Source of the DNA: Owenia fusiformis
Taxonomy: Eukaryota > Annelida > Polychaeta > Sabellida > Oweniidae
Length of the DNA stretch: 60,000 nt
Reading direction: 5' to 3'
Assembly: GCA_903813345.2 (NCBI GenBank)
Contig: CAIIXF020000006.1
Coordinates: 24,189,936 to 24,249,935, forward strand
In this document: one piece after another, positions 14,801 to 29,800 of the stretch
Layout: the number at the start of each line of letters is the position of its first letter
Numbering within the stretch: position 1 is the stretch's first letter
Notes under the pieces: model-generated
Told to the model about the DNA's origin: nothing
The model's database searches: none
The model's input: only the letters and a program-made list of their open reading frames with translations
Translations under genes and position numbers: made by a program

Positions 14801-17800
14801 TGGTGATTAATCAACTCTGACATTTTTGCTAACCTTGAAGTAAATTTATGGTATCATACTACTGTATTTGTAATCATTTTGGATATCATTGTGGCTTATG
14901 AGTATGGTCTTGGCCCTCCCTCAAAAATCAAACTCGTAAACAGGTATGATATATTGTGCATATCTCTAAAATAAGCCAATTGTTACCATGGTATATCCAT
15001 TAAACAGAGCCAATTCAGATATTGCTGTTTTATGACATTTGTGAGATTTATATATCCTTTTATATATCTATTTTTTGTAAATGTAATTGTTTGATCTTAT
15101 CAGATCATGCCAGTAAAGTTTAATTGTTTAAGTTCAACTATGGCTGGCAATGGTGTATATGGTTGATGTTTCAAAAGAGATTCAAATAATTTTGCTAAGC
15201 AATATCAATATGCTCATATGTTGGGATTAACACTGAATACTTCTGAATGGTAATAAAGTATAAATATAGATAAGAGGAGGGGAACAGGCTTCCTGGCTTA
15301 TTTACTTCTTTTAAACTCCTATCGAAGCCTTTGTATATTAATGCTGCATGTGATTTTGAAAGATTTGCTGGCTAGAGGGACATTATTTCCAATTGATCCC
15401 ATTCATTATATAATTCAGATATCATCTTGCCAAGTTTCATATAATTATTGCCTGCATATGTACATGAGACAAGTTTTTTATGTATCATGTTGCATAGATG
15501 GAAAAAATGTTTTTGCACACCATACTGAGACAGGGGATTTATATGTAATAATTGTGTTTTAGGCTTATAATTGTGATTTTAGCCTAATAGCTAGATGTAA
15601 TGTGCATAGGTCGAGTCAAGAAATGTTTACCCTTCGCACTCGTTTGACTTCGCTTCTTAAAAGAGAGCTTTATCTTCACTCTTTCAGTTAAGTGTATGAT
15701 AAATCCTTGAACTTACAAGGCCAATCAGAGGGGATCGGCGAAACAACTCTTTCTATTTTCTTTGTATATATGGTCATTTCCTTTGATGTCATTGCATAGT
15801 TAATAGGCACACATTAGCACATGTTCCTCTGTAGAGGGATATACAAGACCTTGATGAAAAACTAATCTTTAAAACTCTAATCTCTAAAATTCCAGTTACT
15901 AAAGGATACTTTATATATAAAGGTGGCAGGCCCATAGCCAGGAACCCCCTCCTTGGCAAATGTTATGGGCCTGGATGGTATAGAGTCTTCAAATCATATG
16001 ATTAAATTGTGCTTGACTAGTTTATGCTTCACCCCTTTTCCTCTTTATATCGTATTGAAACTGGACTTCATCTCTGTGCGTGGTGATATAATTATGAAAA
16101 ATTTAGATATTAAAAATATCTAAATTGAGAAAAAAAATACTAAGAACAGCACTGCAATAGAAAAAATAATGGCCAATTATTCTCCTTTAGGGGAATTTGA
16201 TAATGAAGAATTCATTTCGGGAATTGTATTTTATAATTTACTTTCGTTATATATAACACTTACAGCATGCTTTAATGATAACTAATCATATATTTGATGT
16301 CTATGAACAAACTTTATTTGACGACTTGTTACAAATGAACTTCCTTGTGTGACTACCCTCCCTAAGAGCTAACCTCTTCCTATACTCTTTAAATTGCAGA
16401 TTGTTTTGATCTAATCTGAATGCATATTCTGCCTATGCTTTCCATCCTTGGTCCAAGGGTATTTCACTTCTTTCCTTAATTAAACGAGTAATGAAGCCAT
16501 TTGATTGAGAGGATGGTGCTTTCATTCAAACTTTCATTAAAGACCATGGAAGCCATATTTGAAGTACATGTAGCTGTAATCATATCAACATCATCAAATC
16601 GTGTGTTATAGTAAGAGGGTAGTGACAGTGTTTGATAGGATCAGGGTATTGTGGTGAGAGGGTTACATGTATAAGAGGACTCAATGTTACAGATAAGATA
16701 ACATGATTTTACCTTATTGTTAACTTAAAGTCCTGGATCGTCAATATTGTCAATGTTAATTGTGAACAAATCCAAAACAGTGGACATATGTATGTATATA
16801 ATAATTATGGATAAATACTTCTGATGAAAGAGAATCTACAAAAAAGAAGTGGACTGTCATATTTTATGTCAAAATGGGGAAACCTCCTGCATCTCCTAGT
16901 TATAAGGTAGGGTGTACTTTTCTTTATCAAAATATGAGGAGAATGTTGGTCTCCTCCCCTTATAAGGGAATTGAGAGAATTTCATAAAAGCCACTGTGCA
17001 CAGGCCTTTCTTTTGAAAAGAGTTTAGTCCCAAAGACAGAATCATTGTTCTGGCCTCATAATATAGAAATGTTCAATTGACTGAGTTTGTTCCTAGTTCA
17101 TCTCTGTTAGGCATCACAGGATAAGAAAATATTTTGTTTATATGGAAGTGTGGCTTGATTCGAAAATTATTGTATTATCAGATCCCTAATCTTTGGTACT
17201 ATGTTTTGTGACATCTACACCTTACTCCTTTCTCTCAAAGTGCATGGAGATGAGGTCGTGTTTTGATTATACTGTCACCAGTGGGATATAGCCGTCATGA
17301 TATTGCACATCATAACCATGTTCTTGTGATTGACTTTGGCATCCTGCTTTTTTCAAACTTCCCTTTTATTGCATTTGGAGCTACAGTAATTTTACATACT
17401 GTATTTGTTTGGAACTGTCTTATCTGAACTCCTTTTCTTGGTACTTTTTACATTTATCCATTAACTCTTATGTTGAAAAAAACTTGAAATGTGGGTTAGT
17501 CTGAATATTTTAGCCTTTCCCCAGTGATGTTTGGTCTATACAAGTCTTACTGTATATGTATTTAATATGTGGGCTCTAATTGCATCTTGCTTCATCAAGC
17601 TTCGGACCTATTCTAGATAGAACGTAGTGATTGAGCGAGGGAACCGACGATGCTCTAATTGTAGGATTCTGGCTTCATGATCTTTTTGGCATTGTGGTAA
17701 AGCTGAGTCAGAATGAAGTCAGTAAATAGTAATAGTTTTAGATGTTGTTCTACTTGAGCTATGTGTACAGTTGTCATGTATAGAGATAAACCTATGAACA

Positions 17801-20800
17801 TGGTGACCTGTTTATAGGAAGTGTTCTAAATGTCTCACATAGGGATCTATTTTCCTTTCACAATGCATAAGGATATTGTTCATTTGGTAGCTTCTTGGTC
17901 TGTTATGGATTCCTGATTGGAACTCTTTGTTGTATTTAATTTTTCTGATCATTTTGACCAGTCCCTCTTTTTATTTTTATTTTGTATTGAATCACAATTT
18001 TCTACCCCTCGCCTACCATACCCAGGCTGATAGAGGTTCATTTTTCCAAAAATTTTAGGGGGTTCACATTTGACATCCTTGGCCCAAAGTCACAGCATGA
18101 TTCACACGGACGCTCCTCCCCCTAGCTACAGGTCTGCTACCCCTCAACATTTTACACTCTGTATCTCATACCAGGGGATATATTGAGCATTGATATGTAC
18201 CTCATGTACTACTATACCTCTTGGAGTACATGAGATAAAGAGAGACTGATAAATTAGAATGTAATTTTTTTCATTTTAGTACTGAAAATGCCTGGTGACC
18301 TTGAATGTTGGCTGTAAAACTTAATGATGGAGATAAATGTCTTTATAATTAATTGCTTGTCTGAATGCAACTAGACTGGACTAATTATTTTCCCCTCTGG
18401 ATTCAATTTTATTTGCATGTTATTGAATCTAACTGTCTGTGAATGATATGATGATTCTCAGTGATTTATCTATATTTTCTAGTGATTTACTTTTCCACTG
18501 TCTCTTAAGGCAGAACTTATGAAATCTGTCATTCCCATCCTTCATCAAAATACTTCATTGTTCTTTCAATTCAGGAAAGAAGTGAACTGGACCAAAGATG
18601 GATATTACCCAAAAAATTGTTTTTATCATTTACCTAACTAAATTATATGTATGTCTATAGATCAATCATACAGAGACAAGCCATGCATTTCAAGATGTAC
18701 ATTTTGCAACTGTTATTTCCTCTTGTTTTCGGTGGTGTTTTTGACTGCACTGATATTCTGATAAATTAGACCTGGGGTTTGAGTGATACTTCAGTATACA
18801 GTTTCCTTGTTTGTTCTATACATAGCTAGATGTCAAGGTGATCCTGCATTTCCATGAGTAATCGAGAATTCAAAGGGGGGCATGTGGTTTACAAAAAGAG
18901 TTTGGTTTGGGAAGGGAGTTGAACATAGTTATGCTTGTTCAAGGTCAATTTAAAGGACATATTACTTAATGGTGTAATGTGGCCTGGCCTGCCTTGCAGT
19001 GTTTGCCTGCATTGATATACATGTATTTGAACACTGAACAGAAGTTCGAATTTTGCCTAAATGTCAAATAAGGTAGACCTAGAGGGAAGTCAAAATGTTA
19101 GGTTACATGTAAAAGCATAACTTAAACAGATTTTTGTTTCAACTATCTTGGCATACCTTAATATTACCTACCTAAATATTATTATTTTTACATGGAATAC
19201 CTTAATAAGAAATATTATTATTTCAACTTATCCTACCTTAATTAGTATAATATTATTGTTTCTACTTTGACTACCTTAATTGAACAACATGTAAATATTA
19301 TTGTTCACAGTTTACTTTGGGAACAGTAATATGTTGTGAAAATGTCCAATGATTATTAGTTTTCACAATTTATAAATTCATAAATAAACCTTGAGGGACT
19401 ATCTCAATAGGACTGCAATTGCAATATGAAGATAAACCAGTAAAGTGATGTGATCCGACCTTGACACTGCATGCTGCGATATAACTGAGATTATTGGCAG
19501 TGTTCTCCATGAGGCAATATTAAGCAGTGTTACAACCTGATACAATTTGTACAACTCATTTGATATTAACACCATCCATTTTTTTTTTAAAATCAGGATC
19601 ACTTTACAGTTGGCACTCTGGTTTACCACTCTGTTTTAGTAGCAACACCACTCAAATTCAACTTAAAATTTTTTTGATAAACTTTTCTAATTTTGTGAAA
19701 AACTTAGAAAATCCTGATTGATGTTACCAGATTGTACAAGAATGATGTTATCCTTATACTTTTAACAGGGTTCGTACACACCTGGAAATGTCAGGGAAAT
19801 TGATTTATTTTTCCAGGTGCTGGAAATGTCAGGGAATTTTAAAATTGGGTCAAAAAAGGCCAAAAATGTCAGGGAATTTTGAAACAGTAGATGTGTCAGG
19901 GAAATGTCAGGGAATTTTGCATGATTGTTGAAAAAATAATGTTCCAGCAAAATACATTTTAAGGCTATGACAGGATATCAATGAAATCCAAAATCAAATG
20001 TTTAGTTGTTTCCACTAATTGTGAATATTTTCATTAGGGTTGATTGAATGAAATTAAATCTGGTTTTGTCTGTTTCTAAGAACAGTGTGAACATTATACT
20101 GAAACCGAATAAAGAATATAGATGGTTCAATACAATTATGCTTTTCCATGTAGTAAGTTAGTCTTAGGCCATTCAAAGTTGACTGGTATATCTTTCATGG
20201 TTTGTTGAGGGGTTAATCTGAGGAAGACGGGAGGTGAAAAAAAAATCTGGGAACTCTTTACAGTTTAAAATTGTATTTATATTAATGAGCTGTCTGTTCG
20301 ACAGTCTGGTTGTATTCAGTCTATTTATCTATCAGGATGATAACTCAAATATCAGTTGACAGATTTGGTTAAAATTTTATATACCAATGCTTTTGTTACT
20401 GTATATAGAGCAGGCCCGTAGCCAGGATTTGCCAAGGGGGGTTCAGGTTTCAGAAATATCCAGAGGGGGTTCACATTTGACAATTATGGCCCAAATATGG
20501 CTAAAATCACTTGAGAAGTGCTCAAAATGGTGAAAACTGCATGATTTTGAAAGAATTTTTGGCCAGGGGGGGGGTTCGCCCGAACCCTGCGAACCCCCCT
20601 GGCTACGGGCCTGTAGAGCCTCTGCCCAAGAACCCACTTGCCATTTTTCATATAATGTTCACAATGGTAGTATTCAATAAAATAGGTTTCATTACTTGGG
20701 AATTGCCCCTCAAGGGAGTTGCTATTTTTCTTTAGATCAACATTTTGAAGTTTCAGTTTTTATTTGGATTCATTACAAACATTAAAAAATTATCGTTTGA

Positions 20801-23800
20801 AATGCTTAGAATATGAGGTAATATATTATGGTTGATTCTGTATATTGTGTTTATAATCAAGAGAGTATATGATATATTCACGAGTGACTGAAGGGAACGA
20901 GTGAATATATCATATACTCACAAGAGTAAAACGATATACAGAATCAACCATGATATGATCTTATTATCCCACCCTAATCTTTAATCAATAAAAGGTTAAT
21001 CTAAATTCAGCAGTTGTATATCAAGTCGAAGAGTTGTATACTCTGCCCAAGAGTTATGCTATCCAGAAGTTGTATATCGTTCTCAAGAATTTACAATTGT
21101 CAATTTTGAAAAATTTCCGGGGGTGAACCCCCGTACCCCCCTTGTGGTTTTCCTTCGCTTGCGGTGAGGGAAACCCCAAAAGATTCACCCCCTTTTGACA
21201 CTCGTTTGCTTTTCCTGTACATGTATGTTTACCTTTGGACTTATGCAATGTAAATATGTAAAATTGAGAATATAATGTATCAGGAATAAATTGATGAATA
21301 AGAGTCTTGTCTGTTAAATAATACAGTTGTTAGAGACGTGTTAGAGGCCGTGCAAGGAAAACTAGATCTGGAAATTTCCTTTTTTGCCTGGAAATGTCAG
21401 GGAAATGTCAGGGAAATTCATTTTGAAAAAGGTATACGAACCCTGTTTAAGTAACTGTTAAAGATATAACCAAATGAATGCTTGTCGCTTTGATACAGTC
21501 CCTGAGTTGGGTGGGAGAATGTTAACATTAGTTATAATTATATTAGGCCTTCTTCAATATTAAAAAATCTCATAAAGTATCTGTATATCTAAAAATGGAG
21601 GAACCAGGAAAATTAATTACCAGGCACATAATTTTTTAGCTGAATTTTGGGTTATAACTAGTGTTGTCGCGATGTGCCATAATCGTACATCGATGCATCG
21701 GCAATTTTCAGTTGTAAACATTGATGCACATTGCGATGTACATCGAGAAAAAGTCCGAGAAAAGTGCACTGAAATACTGAACGTTATGCACTAAAATACC
21801 GAACAGAACAAATTAATAAGAGTACGCTGGTACATCCAGGAACTTCTAGTGACGGTGAAGTGAAAGTAAAGTAATTTTTTTAGATTAATGGTTCATTTCG
21901 ACTTGCTAAAGCAGTTTAAAAGCGAAAGAATATCAGAAAACATTGGAAAATGAAATTAGACATGAGAAAGGTAAGCGATTTGCGTCAAAAGAAGGTAAGA
22001 AAGGGTGATTTTTAGCAAATTAATTTTTTTTAAAAACATTGATGTTTTGTTTCAGACATCGATGCATCGCCAGAATCAGCTTTGGCGATGTATATCGCGA
22101 TGTATCGATTAACCTTTAGCGTGCTGCCGGATTTCGGAGGAGTATTCATGGTATATTTATGCCCAGTCATGTTATTGTACGAAAAATATTCATAAGAACA
22201 TTTTTTTCATGAACCAGGCCACTGTATCTTCCCTTTGTGAAAATTTTATCCAGATTCATTCAGTAGTTATTGAGATATTAATTATTTAGTCCAGGCATAT
22301 CATTTTTTGCACTCTTTGAAAAAGAAGCCAGATGCGTGGGATATATTTGCTGAAATAAGGCAGCATGGTAAAGGTTAATCGCGACAACACTTGTTGTAAC
22401 CAATCGTTACACTGATGTTTGGTTTTTTGGTTGAAACACAAAAGGATTTATGCAAATAAAAGAAAGGAGTATCACAATGGAAAATGAAACACTCGGATAA
22501 GCTATCATAATATTTTTTTTTAAATCTCAGGTGTCAAACTTGTAAACAAAAATGAAACGATATACAGTAATATGAGGACTAAGAATGGATATGACCTTGA
22601 CCTGATATGGCCCATAAGTTCAGAATATTATTTTATTATGTCAAATAGTATCCACAACGTAGCAGGGTATTATGTCAGCCTTTTTGATCATTAGCAATCT
22701 TTGTTCTTTGCAAGAAACAAATAACAACATGTTACTCGGGTCGCAAATGATTAAATCAGGTAGAAAATTGCTACTTGCTACCCTTAAATCAAACCCTGCA
22801 TGGAGTCATCACTGGAATAATACTGGGGAGGGGGTCTAAGAAATTGAGAATTTGACACATTGGATTTCATACAAGTACTTTATTCTAAATCACTCAAGTA
22901 ATTAATTTCTACTGATGCAAATGCCATGTTTTTTTTTAAATCAGTTCTTTCAATAAATGGCTAATTCTGCTGATGAACACTGTGGCGTCAGGTTTATATA
23001 ACATATGGGCATGGGAATTAGAAACTGAGTAATTGTGTAGCTTGGGAATTCTAAAGAGCCATTCTCAATGGTGAACTATGCAGAATTGATCTTATTGCCT
23101 AAGCTGGATCATCATTTGGCTTTCCATTTGTAAAATAAATTAAACATATGTTTGGATATTGGTAAGAAGCGTCTAGTAAATGATAGATTACAACAAGAGT
23201 TAGCATTTATTTCAATAGATTAAGGATTTGTAAAAATGATTACTGCTAAAAAAGGAACTCAATTTGGGATCCACAGCTAGTATTATCTCATGGAAATAAT
23301 CAGCCTATTACATATTTATGGCTCAGGTTGAAATGTTTTCTAGTTCTGATCTGCTGTGGTCTGTGACGAAAGCAGTTGTTTCCATAGCAACCATAATATC
23401 AGTTATCGCCAAAGTAGAAAAATAAAGCTGCAAACGGTTGCTTGAAACAAATAATAGAAAAAGTTTATAGATTTTAATTCATGATGGATTATATTTTATG
23501 AATATGTTATTGTACTGTTAATGATACCATCTCCGGTGTACTGAAAGGCCCACCTGTCATTGTTGATCTATCTTTGAAATGAAGGGCATGGTGACATGTT
23601 AAGGTCAGATTCTTGTCTTTGTTGTCTATTCATAGGTCCCAAGGCAAGACTTTAAATGCATGGTTGAAGTGTGACCAATATTCTAGAACACACTCCGGGC
23701 TGATCCCGGGGCTGATAAAAAACATTTGATTTGGAATTTAATGCAAAATCAATATCTGAATATTTTATCATTCCATGTAAATGTTATCTCTCTTTTTATA

Positions 23801-26800
23801 GTTTTAAATGTCAATATTTTGGAATTAGTTAAATTAGTTCAAAGGAGGTCATTGTGACTCTTCCTATCAGGAGGAAGGGGTTCGAGGAAGGGGGGGGGGT
23901 AATACCCTTGAATTTCCTCTTTAAAAGAGATTCATTTTTTTACACTGATAACTATGCTTTGATACTTGGGGGGGGGGGGGGCATTTTTGTGACTTATTGT
24001 AACTTAAGATTTGGTTGCTAGTCATTGTTTGTCATAGAATCGTAAGTTATAAACGAACCACATGGTAGCTGAGAGTTAAGAATCAACCCAAACTTTTGTT
24101 TTCATATCGTCCATATAAATCTAACATTGAAATCAGTCAGTAATATTGAACTATTTTGACAGGTTGTAATCATTCATTGATGAAGCAGCTGCTTTGTTGT
24201 TTAGTTACTAGGGTCAGTTAGTTCCCCTGCCTAAAGTTCTCACTATAATCAATGATATTTCTTTTTTGATTAATAATTGATTTAAATTATGTTCTGTCGT
24301 GTTTGGTTTTTCAAATATAATGTCTGCTGACTTCCTGGTTCATTTCACTCATTTTTATATTACCTTGTCTGATGAGGAAAATGTTTTTCACGATATAATT
24401 TTTGTAGAGGTTGTCTATGGCTTGTGGAACATCTGTTGATGGGGGTGAATCCACTAGTCCTTTGGGTCAGTGTTCCCTTACATATTCTTCTTATCCCATT
24501 GTTATTATTATATACAGTATGCATTGTTTCACATCTCGATCTATAAGAAGAAACAAATACTTACATTTTTATTTTCATATTTTACATCAATTTGAATCTG
24601 ATTGATCATTTCTCATCTTGGGTTTTTGATTTTGTGTGATTTTATTTTTTGAGTATTTGGACTAATATCTGTAAGGGATTCAATATCTGACAGATGTTTC
24701 TGAGTTAGTTATCTGAACATTTTAATAGCAGATTCTACAGGTGAAACGGCTGAATCCTGCACTTTGTTATCATTTCTGGAAGATTAACTCTTTTTTGGTG
24801 TATACTGGTTCCAGACATTTGGATTTTGTTGCTTCTAACACATATAGGCAGTTTTTACCTAAAGGAAGATAGCAAATAAGCTGAATTTATGCTAATTGAT
24901 ACATGTACATACATTGGATGGTTGTTACTAAAAGTATAAGGATAACGCTGAATATGTACTGAAAGTAGCTAAAAGTACACTGGATTTACACTGAGCTCTA
25001 CTTGATTAATACTGGTTGTATTATCTGGAGAAGGAAAGACTGAAACTTTGCAAAGAATAACATTAGATCATTGCAAAAGAAGGAATTTTCAGTACAATTT
25101 CAGAGGATTTTGAACCAACTACATAGTACTTCACACACATAGGTTGAATAATCAATTACAGCATATGGCGAAAGTAAACCAATAGAATAATTTGTTACTT
25201 TTCTTTGGAGAATTCTCATTAACTAGAGTATCAACCTTAGATTATTAGTGAGTAAGAACAAAATGGTCAGAACACCCCGTGGATGAACTATCATGGGGTT
25301 GTGTATTGAGAGCTAAAAAAGGTTAGAAATGAGTAGATTTCTCAAGGAATAATAGAAATTGATGTGATATGCTACTTCAAAATTCTGTAGAAATGTCAAA
25401 AATTGGGTGTTTCCATTGAATTGAAGATGAACTGAATGGAATTGTCATTACAAGGGAGGAATCTTTAACATAGGGCCTAAGTACTATTGGAATTGGATAT
25501 TATGTTATGATGAACTATTTTGGGATTCTATCATTAACATATGTGATTTAGTCTGACTTCTGGTCAGTTTCCATGCATAAAACATCCACATCCTCAAGCT
25601 TATTCCTTACAATTCTTCCTTAGACTTTAGAAAGTTATCATTTTTCTGGCATTTATGAATAATTTAGAGTGTTGACTTCATGTGGATGTAGCTTATTCTT
25701 TACTTATTCAACTCGTTTCCTATCTATTTAGTAAAAAAGAAATAACTGTAGTGATATTTATTGTGTAGTTCCCTATTAGACAGCAGAGAGATCATACTAA
25801 TACAGCACAAGATTTATTAGATTCGGAGGCATTAGGGCAAGTTTTACTCCAAGCAGTATTGAATTGTAGCATCTTTGTGGTAGAAAGTCTGAGGATTTGT
25901 AAGTGGATTAGAATACTGACTCAGGACTATGATATTAGGATAATAGAATAGAACTCGAGATTTATCCCAGAGAATCTGAATTATTTCAGGAAATCTATAA
26001 GGATAAAGTATAGCACCAGAAATTAAGAAAACATTACAGGAGATAAAATGACAAAATCATTGTCGCAAAACATATTAATTTGATGAGTCAGAAAGGTCTA
26101 CCTGGATGAATCACGGCACATTGACGATTCTCTCCTAGATAGTGAATCAACCATGAGGAATTATTAGAGCAATACTAGACTTGCAAAACAAATACCTATA
26201 CCTGAATACCTCATTAAGCATATTAGCAGCCAGGTCTTTGAATTAACTCTTAGGATTATATGTGCAGATTTCTACAAAGTTTACTCATTAACAAGTTGAT
26301 TCCTGGGACTAATAAGTGCAGATGTGTACTATAACAGGTCAGCTTGACCCCTAAGTACTGTGGCACTGCAACAAAGGAATAGGTTGTCCCTAATACGGAT
26401 GTTTTGCTACCTGGATTCACGCTGTTTAATTTGAAATCTGAAAGAATGTTTACTTTATTCTTGGATAACATTGGAGAAATAAAAAAGCTGTAAGAAATGG
26501 ATTATACATGGAACTGTTTAACAACCAGGATCATAATTGCTGTATGATGTTGTATCAAAGTTTATGAATTGTTTAAGAATTCATATTTGGATGTTGGAAA
26601 AGGGAAGAAACAATTTCCTGGTTCTCTGTATATCAGAATAAACAGCTGGATTTCAATCAGGAAATCTTGTGACTTCTACGATTCTTTGGAATATTATTTT
26701 TGAAGGATTCTGGAGACACATATATGCATTAAATAAATATCAGATATTCTGCCTTATATCTTCCTTGGTGTTGGATAACTACTTGATGTAACACAGAATA

Positions 26801-29800
26801 AACATAATTCCATCATATGAGACTATATTCATAATATATGTAGGATTAGACAAGATAATGAACGTGGGAATCATGTTAACCAATGGAAGCAAGAGAAAGT
26901 CTCTGGCTAGGACATATTCTGTGTCATATAAGGTGAGATGATGATGTGTTTTGTTTTCATTCTACAGAAGGGGGAGGGGCAGTAGATAATGGTTTTGTGA
27001 TTATGCCCCCTCATATTACATTTTCCTTTCTTTCAAAATATGTTTGATGCAGTTAGGATGAAAACATATGTATTTGTATGAGCAGATTTTATATCTCTAG
27101 AGACACATGATGTGATGTTCTGCATATTCAAATCTTATTGAAATGGAGCCAATATCCAAAAATATGCTCCTTTATATAATTTTGAACTGAATCAATTATG
27201 TTTCATTTTCAGATCATCTTCATAGCATCTTACCACTGTGGTTATTCCAGTCTTTTGAACCTTTGTTGTCATAAAAAACAATTCACTATTTTGTATGTGA
27301 GGACGAACTGCAATAAATGGGGGAAGTGTAACATCTGTTCTTATATTGCACTTTATATTTGCAGGAACAGTATGGACCCATATGGAAACATACAGAAAGG
27401 GGAATAGTCTTGAATTGCAATTTACATGATTGTTTTCTTTATATTTGCAGGATCAGTATGAACCCATTGGAAAACATACAGAAAAGGGAATAGACTTTTG
27501 TGAGAAATACTGTCATTTTATAAAGGAAAGGTGCCAAATAGAACTTGAATATGCACAGAAATTAAAGTAAGTGAATATTTTTTTGATCCATTATATTTTT
27601 AATTCCATTTATTGCATAAGTACAAAGTCTAACTGAGTGAAGAAATACTGGGTGACTCAGTCTCATGCATAATATATATATCGCATATGTACAAACAAAA
27701 CTGCCACTCGATAGATGTTCATGTCGTTTGATTTCTTAATATATGTCTGTAAGACCTTAATCAGATTTCTGATAAAGAAGCAGTCAAAACATTTTATTTT
27801 CTCTTTACTAAGTAATCTGTACATGTTTGAAGTATATATTGATAATGTTTTTTGGGAATATGGTTTCTTCAACTGAAAAGGATAGATTGAAACAAACAAT
27901 GTTTCTGTCACCACATGATGACATAGTTATAGTCTCCAACTTTTTGTGGATGGTGTTTGGTAGTTGGTATTTGGCATTCAGTCATTGGCTAGGTGGTGAC
28001 ATATTGCATGTAAATACCTTGTATAAAGATTGCATTTCAACCTTGATTTTGAGTGTAAATTAACTAAAAATATGCATGTACTATTAAGATTTACATTTGG
28101 GTTAATGATCAACAATGAAATTCCTATAGTACTATAATATTAGTACCAATAGATTACTGAACATAAACCTTTTAAATACATATACATGCTTTCTTAAAAC
28201 ATAAGTAAAGTAGATTTACTGTCTAATGATGGTTCTTATATATTCTTACTACAAGACCCCTTCTACCCTTTCAAAATATTGATTTTGCTTTTATAAAAGT
28301 GAGCTTCATCTGATCTTTATTCTTGAGTTAGAGATTATCCTTTGATTTAGCTAACTACTTAATCAAAATACCATTAAAGATGGTGACTTCTACTTTTGGG
28401 GTAATTTAGTTCTTTCAGTATCAAAACTGGATATTTATTTCTCCTACTCAGAGTTTGGTTACTAGGATATGGCACTCAGGGTATCTCTTATCTCGATCTG
28501 ACGTAAGTAAAAGTAAGAGAACAGGCTTTGCTTACCACTTTGGTCTACGTAAATGAACTGAAATGTTCTGTGGTTTTTATATTTCATGCCACATCGAGTT
28601 CTATTTTCTAGCTGTTGAAAACATGTCTACTGCCCACTTTGAGACCAAGTGGCAGTAGCCATTAGAGATTGTGTTTGTAGTATGTAGAGTGTTGAAATAA
28701 TTCTTTTATGTCTCCATTTCCCTACATTTCCCTATGGTCATGCAAGAGAGTATACTCAAAGTGGGAGTATGTAATTACATTCTGTGTAAATCATGGAGGA
28801 AATAATTTGCTATTGATTTTGGGTGAATCTTGTGTCATGTCCTTGTTGTCTCACATCTTCACATGTCACATCTACAAGGTGAACCAGATGGGAGGAGGGG
28901 GTCAGACACTTTTTTTCATCTTTACTTCAATTTCAATTTTATTTATTATACCATCGCCCAAATAAAGGGTATTAGGAAAAAGTACATACAGTAAATAAGT
29001 ATTTATCTTATAGACATTGCTACGTAATTAATAACTGTAACCCCAATTAGAAAAAGTTTATGGGAAATGGGAGTCTAACCTTATATCCTTTGGTTTATTC
29101 CAAAGCAATATACTTACACTTTCTTGACCTGTAAATTAATCACTGTAGTGGTTAACAATGTTATTAATTAAGTATTTCATAACAAACATATTTACAATTG
29201 CTTCCCAGCCTCATTTCTTCATGTTCTTATGTTTATGGGAGGGGGAAATTGTCCATGTTAGCGTTGTATTTGCTGGACAAAGTTCATTTTCCCTTATACT
29301 GTATTTGTTGTTGTTTTCCAGTAGAGTATGGTAACAATTTACAACAGCCAGTGCCAAACTAAATATTCTGCACTTATGTAGCTATTATGAAGATTCCACC
29401 ATCTCTATGCGGACATAAAATGCCGAAAGGCGATTTGCCGCATGATTGTGTATTATGCCATGAAAAATATATCAATGAAATAAGCCTATTGTTTAAAAAA
29501 AATATCTCAAAAATTGATGAATGACTCTGAACGAGAGATTCTCTTGTATTATTGATTCTTTTAGACTTGGACTATTATCGTCTGAATTCTTTTTGATTTT
29601 ACATGGTGCAATAGCACTGAAGTTTTTGGTTCAAGGCAGATGTTGATAAACTTTCACCAACGGATATTCTCACTTAGCTAGAAAAATAAATCAACATGAC
29701 TTTCATTTAGAACACAACTTCTATTATATTGAATGTACTACCATGTGTGAAATGTCTTTCATGTAATGTTTATTTTATATAAGTTCACTCTGTAAATGTT

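Larger units (their letters stand above)
19766..21445. mobile_element. 1.7-kb element with CAGGGTTCGTA ends and nested insertions
   Basis: The ends CAGGGTTCGTACAC and its inverted counterpart GTATACGAACCCTG are flanked by TTTAA on both sides (19761-19765 and 21446-21450). Next to each end are direct and inverted GGAAATGTCAGGGAA repeats. No transposase remains. Elements at 20411-20613 and 20822-20957 lie inside it. The TTTAA flanks could be a 5-bp duplication or a TTAA-type target, so I do not assign a superfamily. Confidence 0.7.

Noticed and set aside
13166-15562. Two similar 60-70-codon frames ([13 protein letters not shown]) as a duplicated gene
   Set aside because: They are similar only because they lie in the 2.3-kb tandem duplication. 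They contain no motifs, and their 3' ends diverge by frame.
19762-19950. 62-codon minus-strand frame with repeated FPDIS motifs
   Set aside because: It translates the subterminal GTCAGGGAAAT repeats of the 19766-21445 element.
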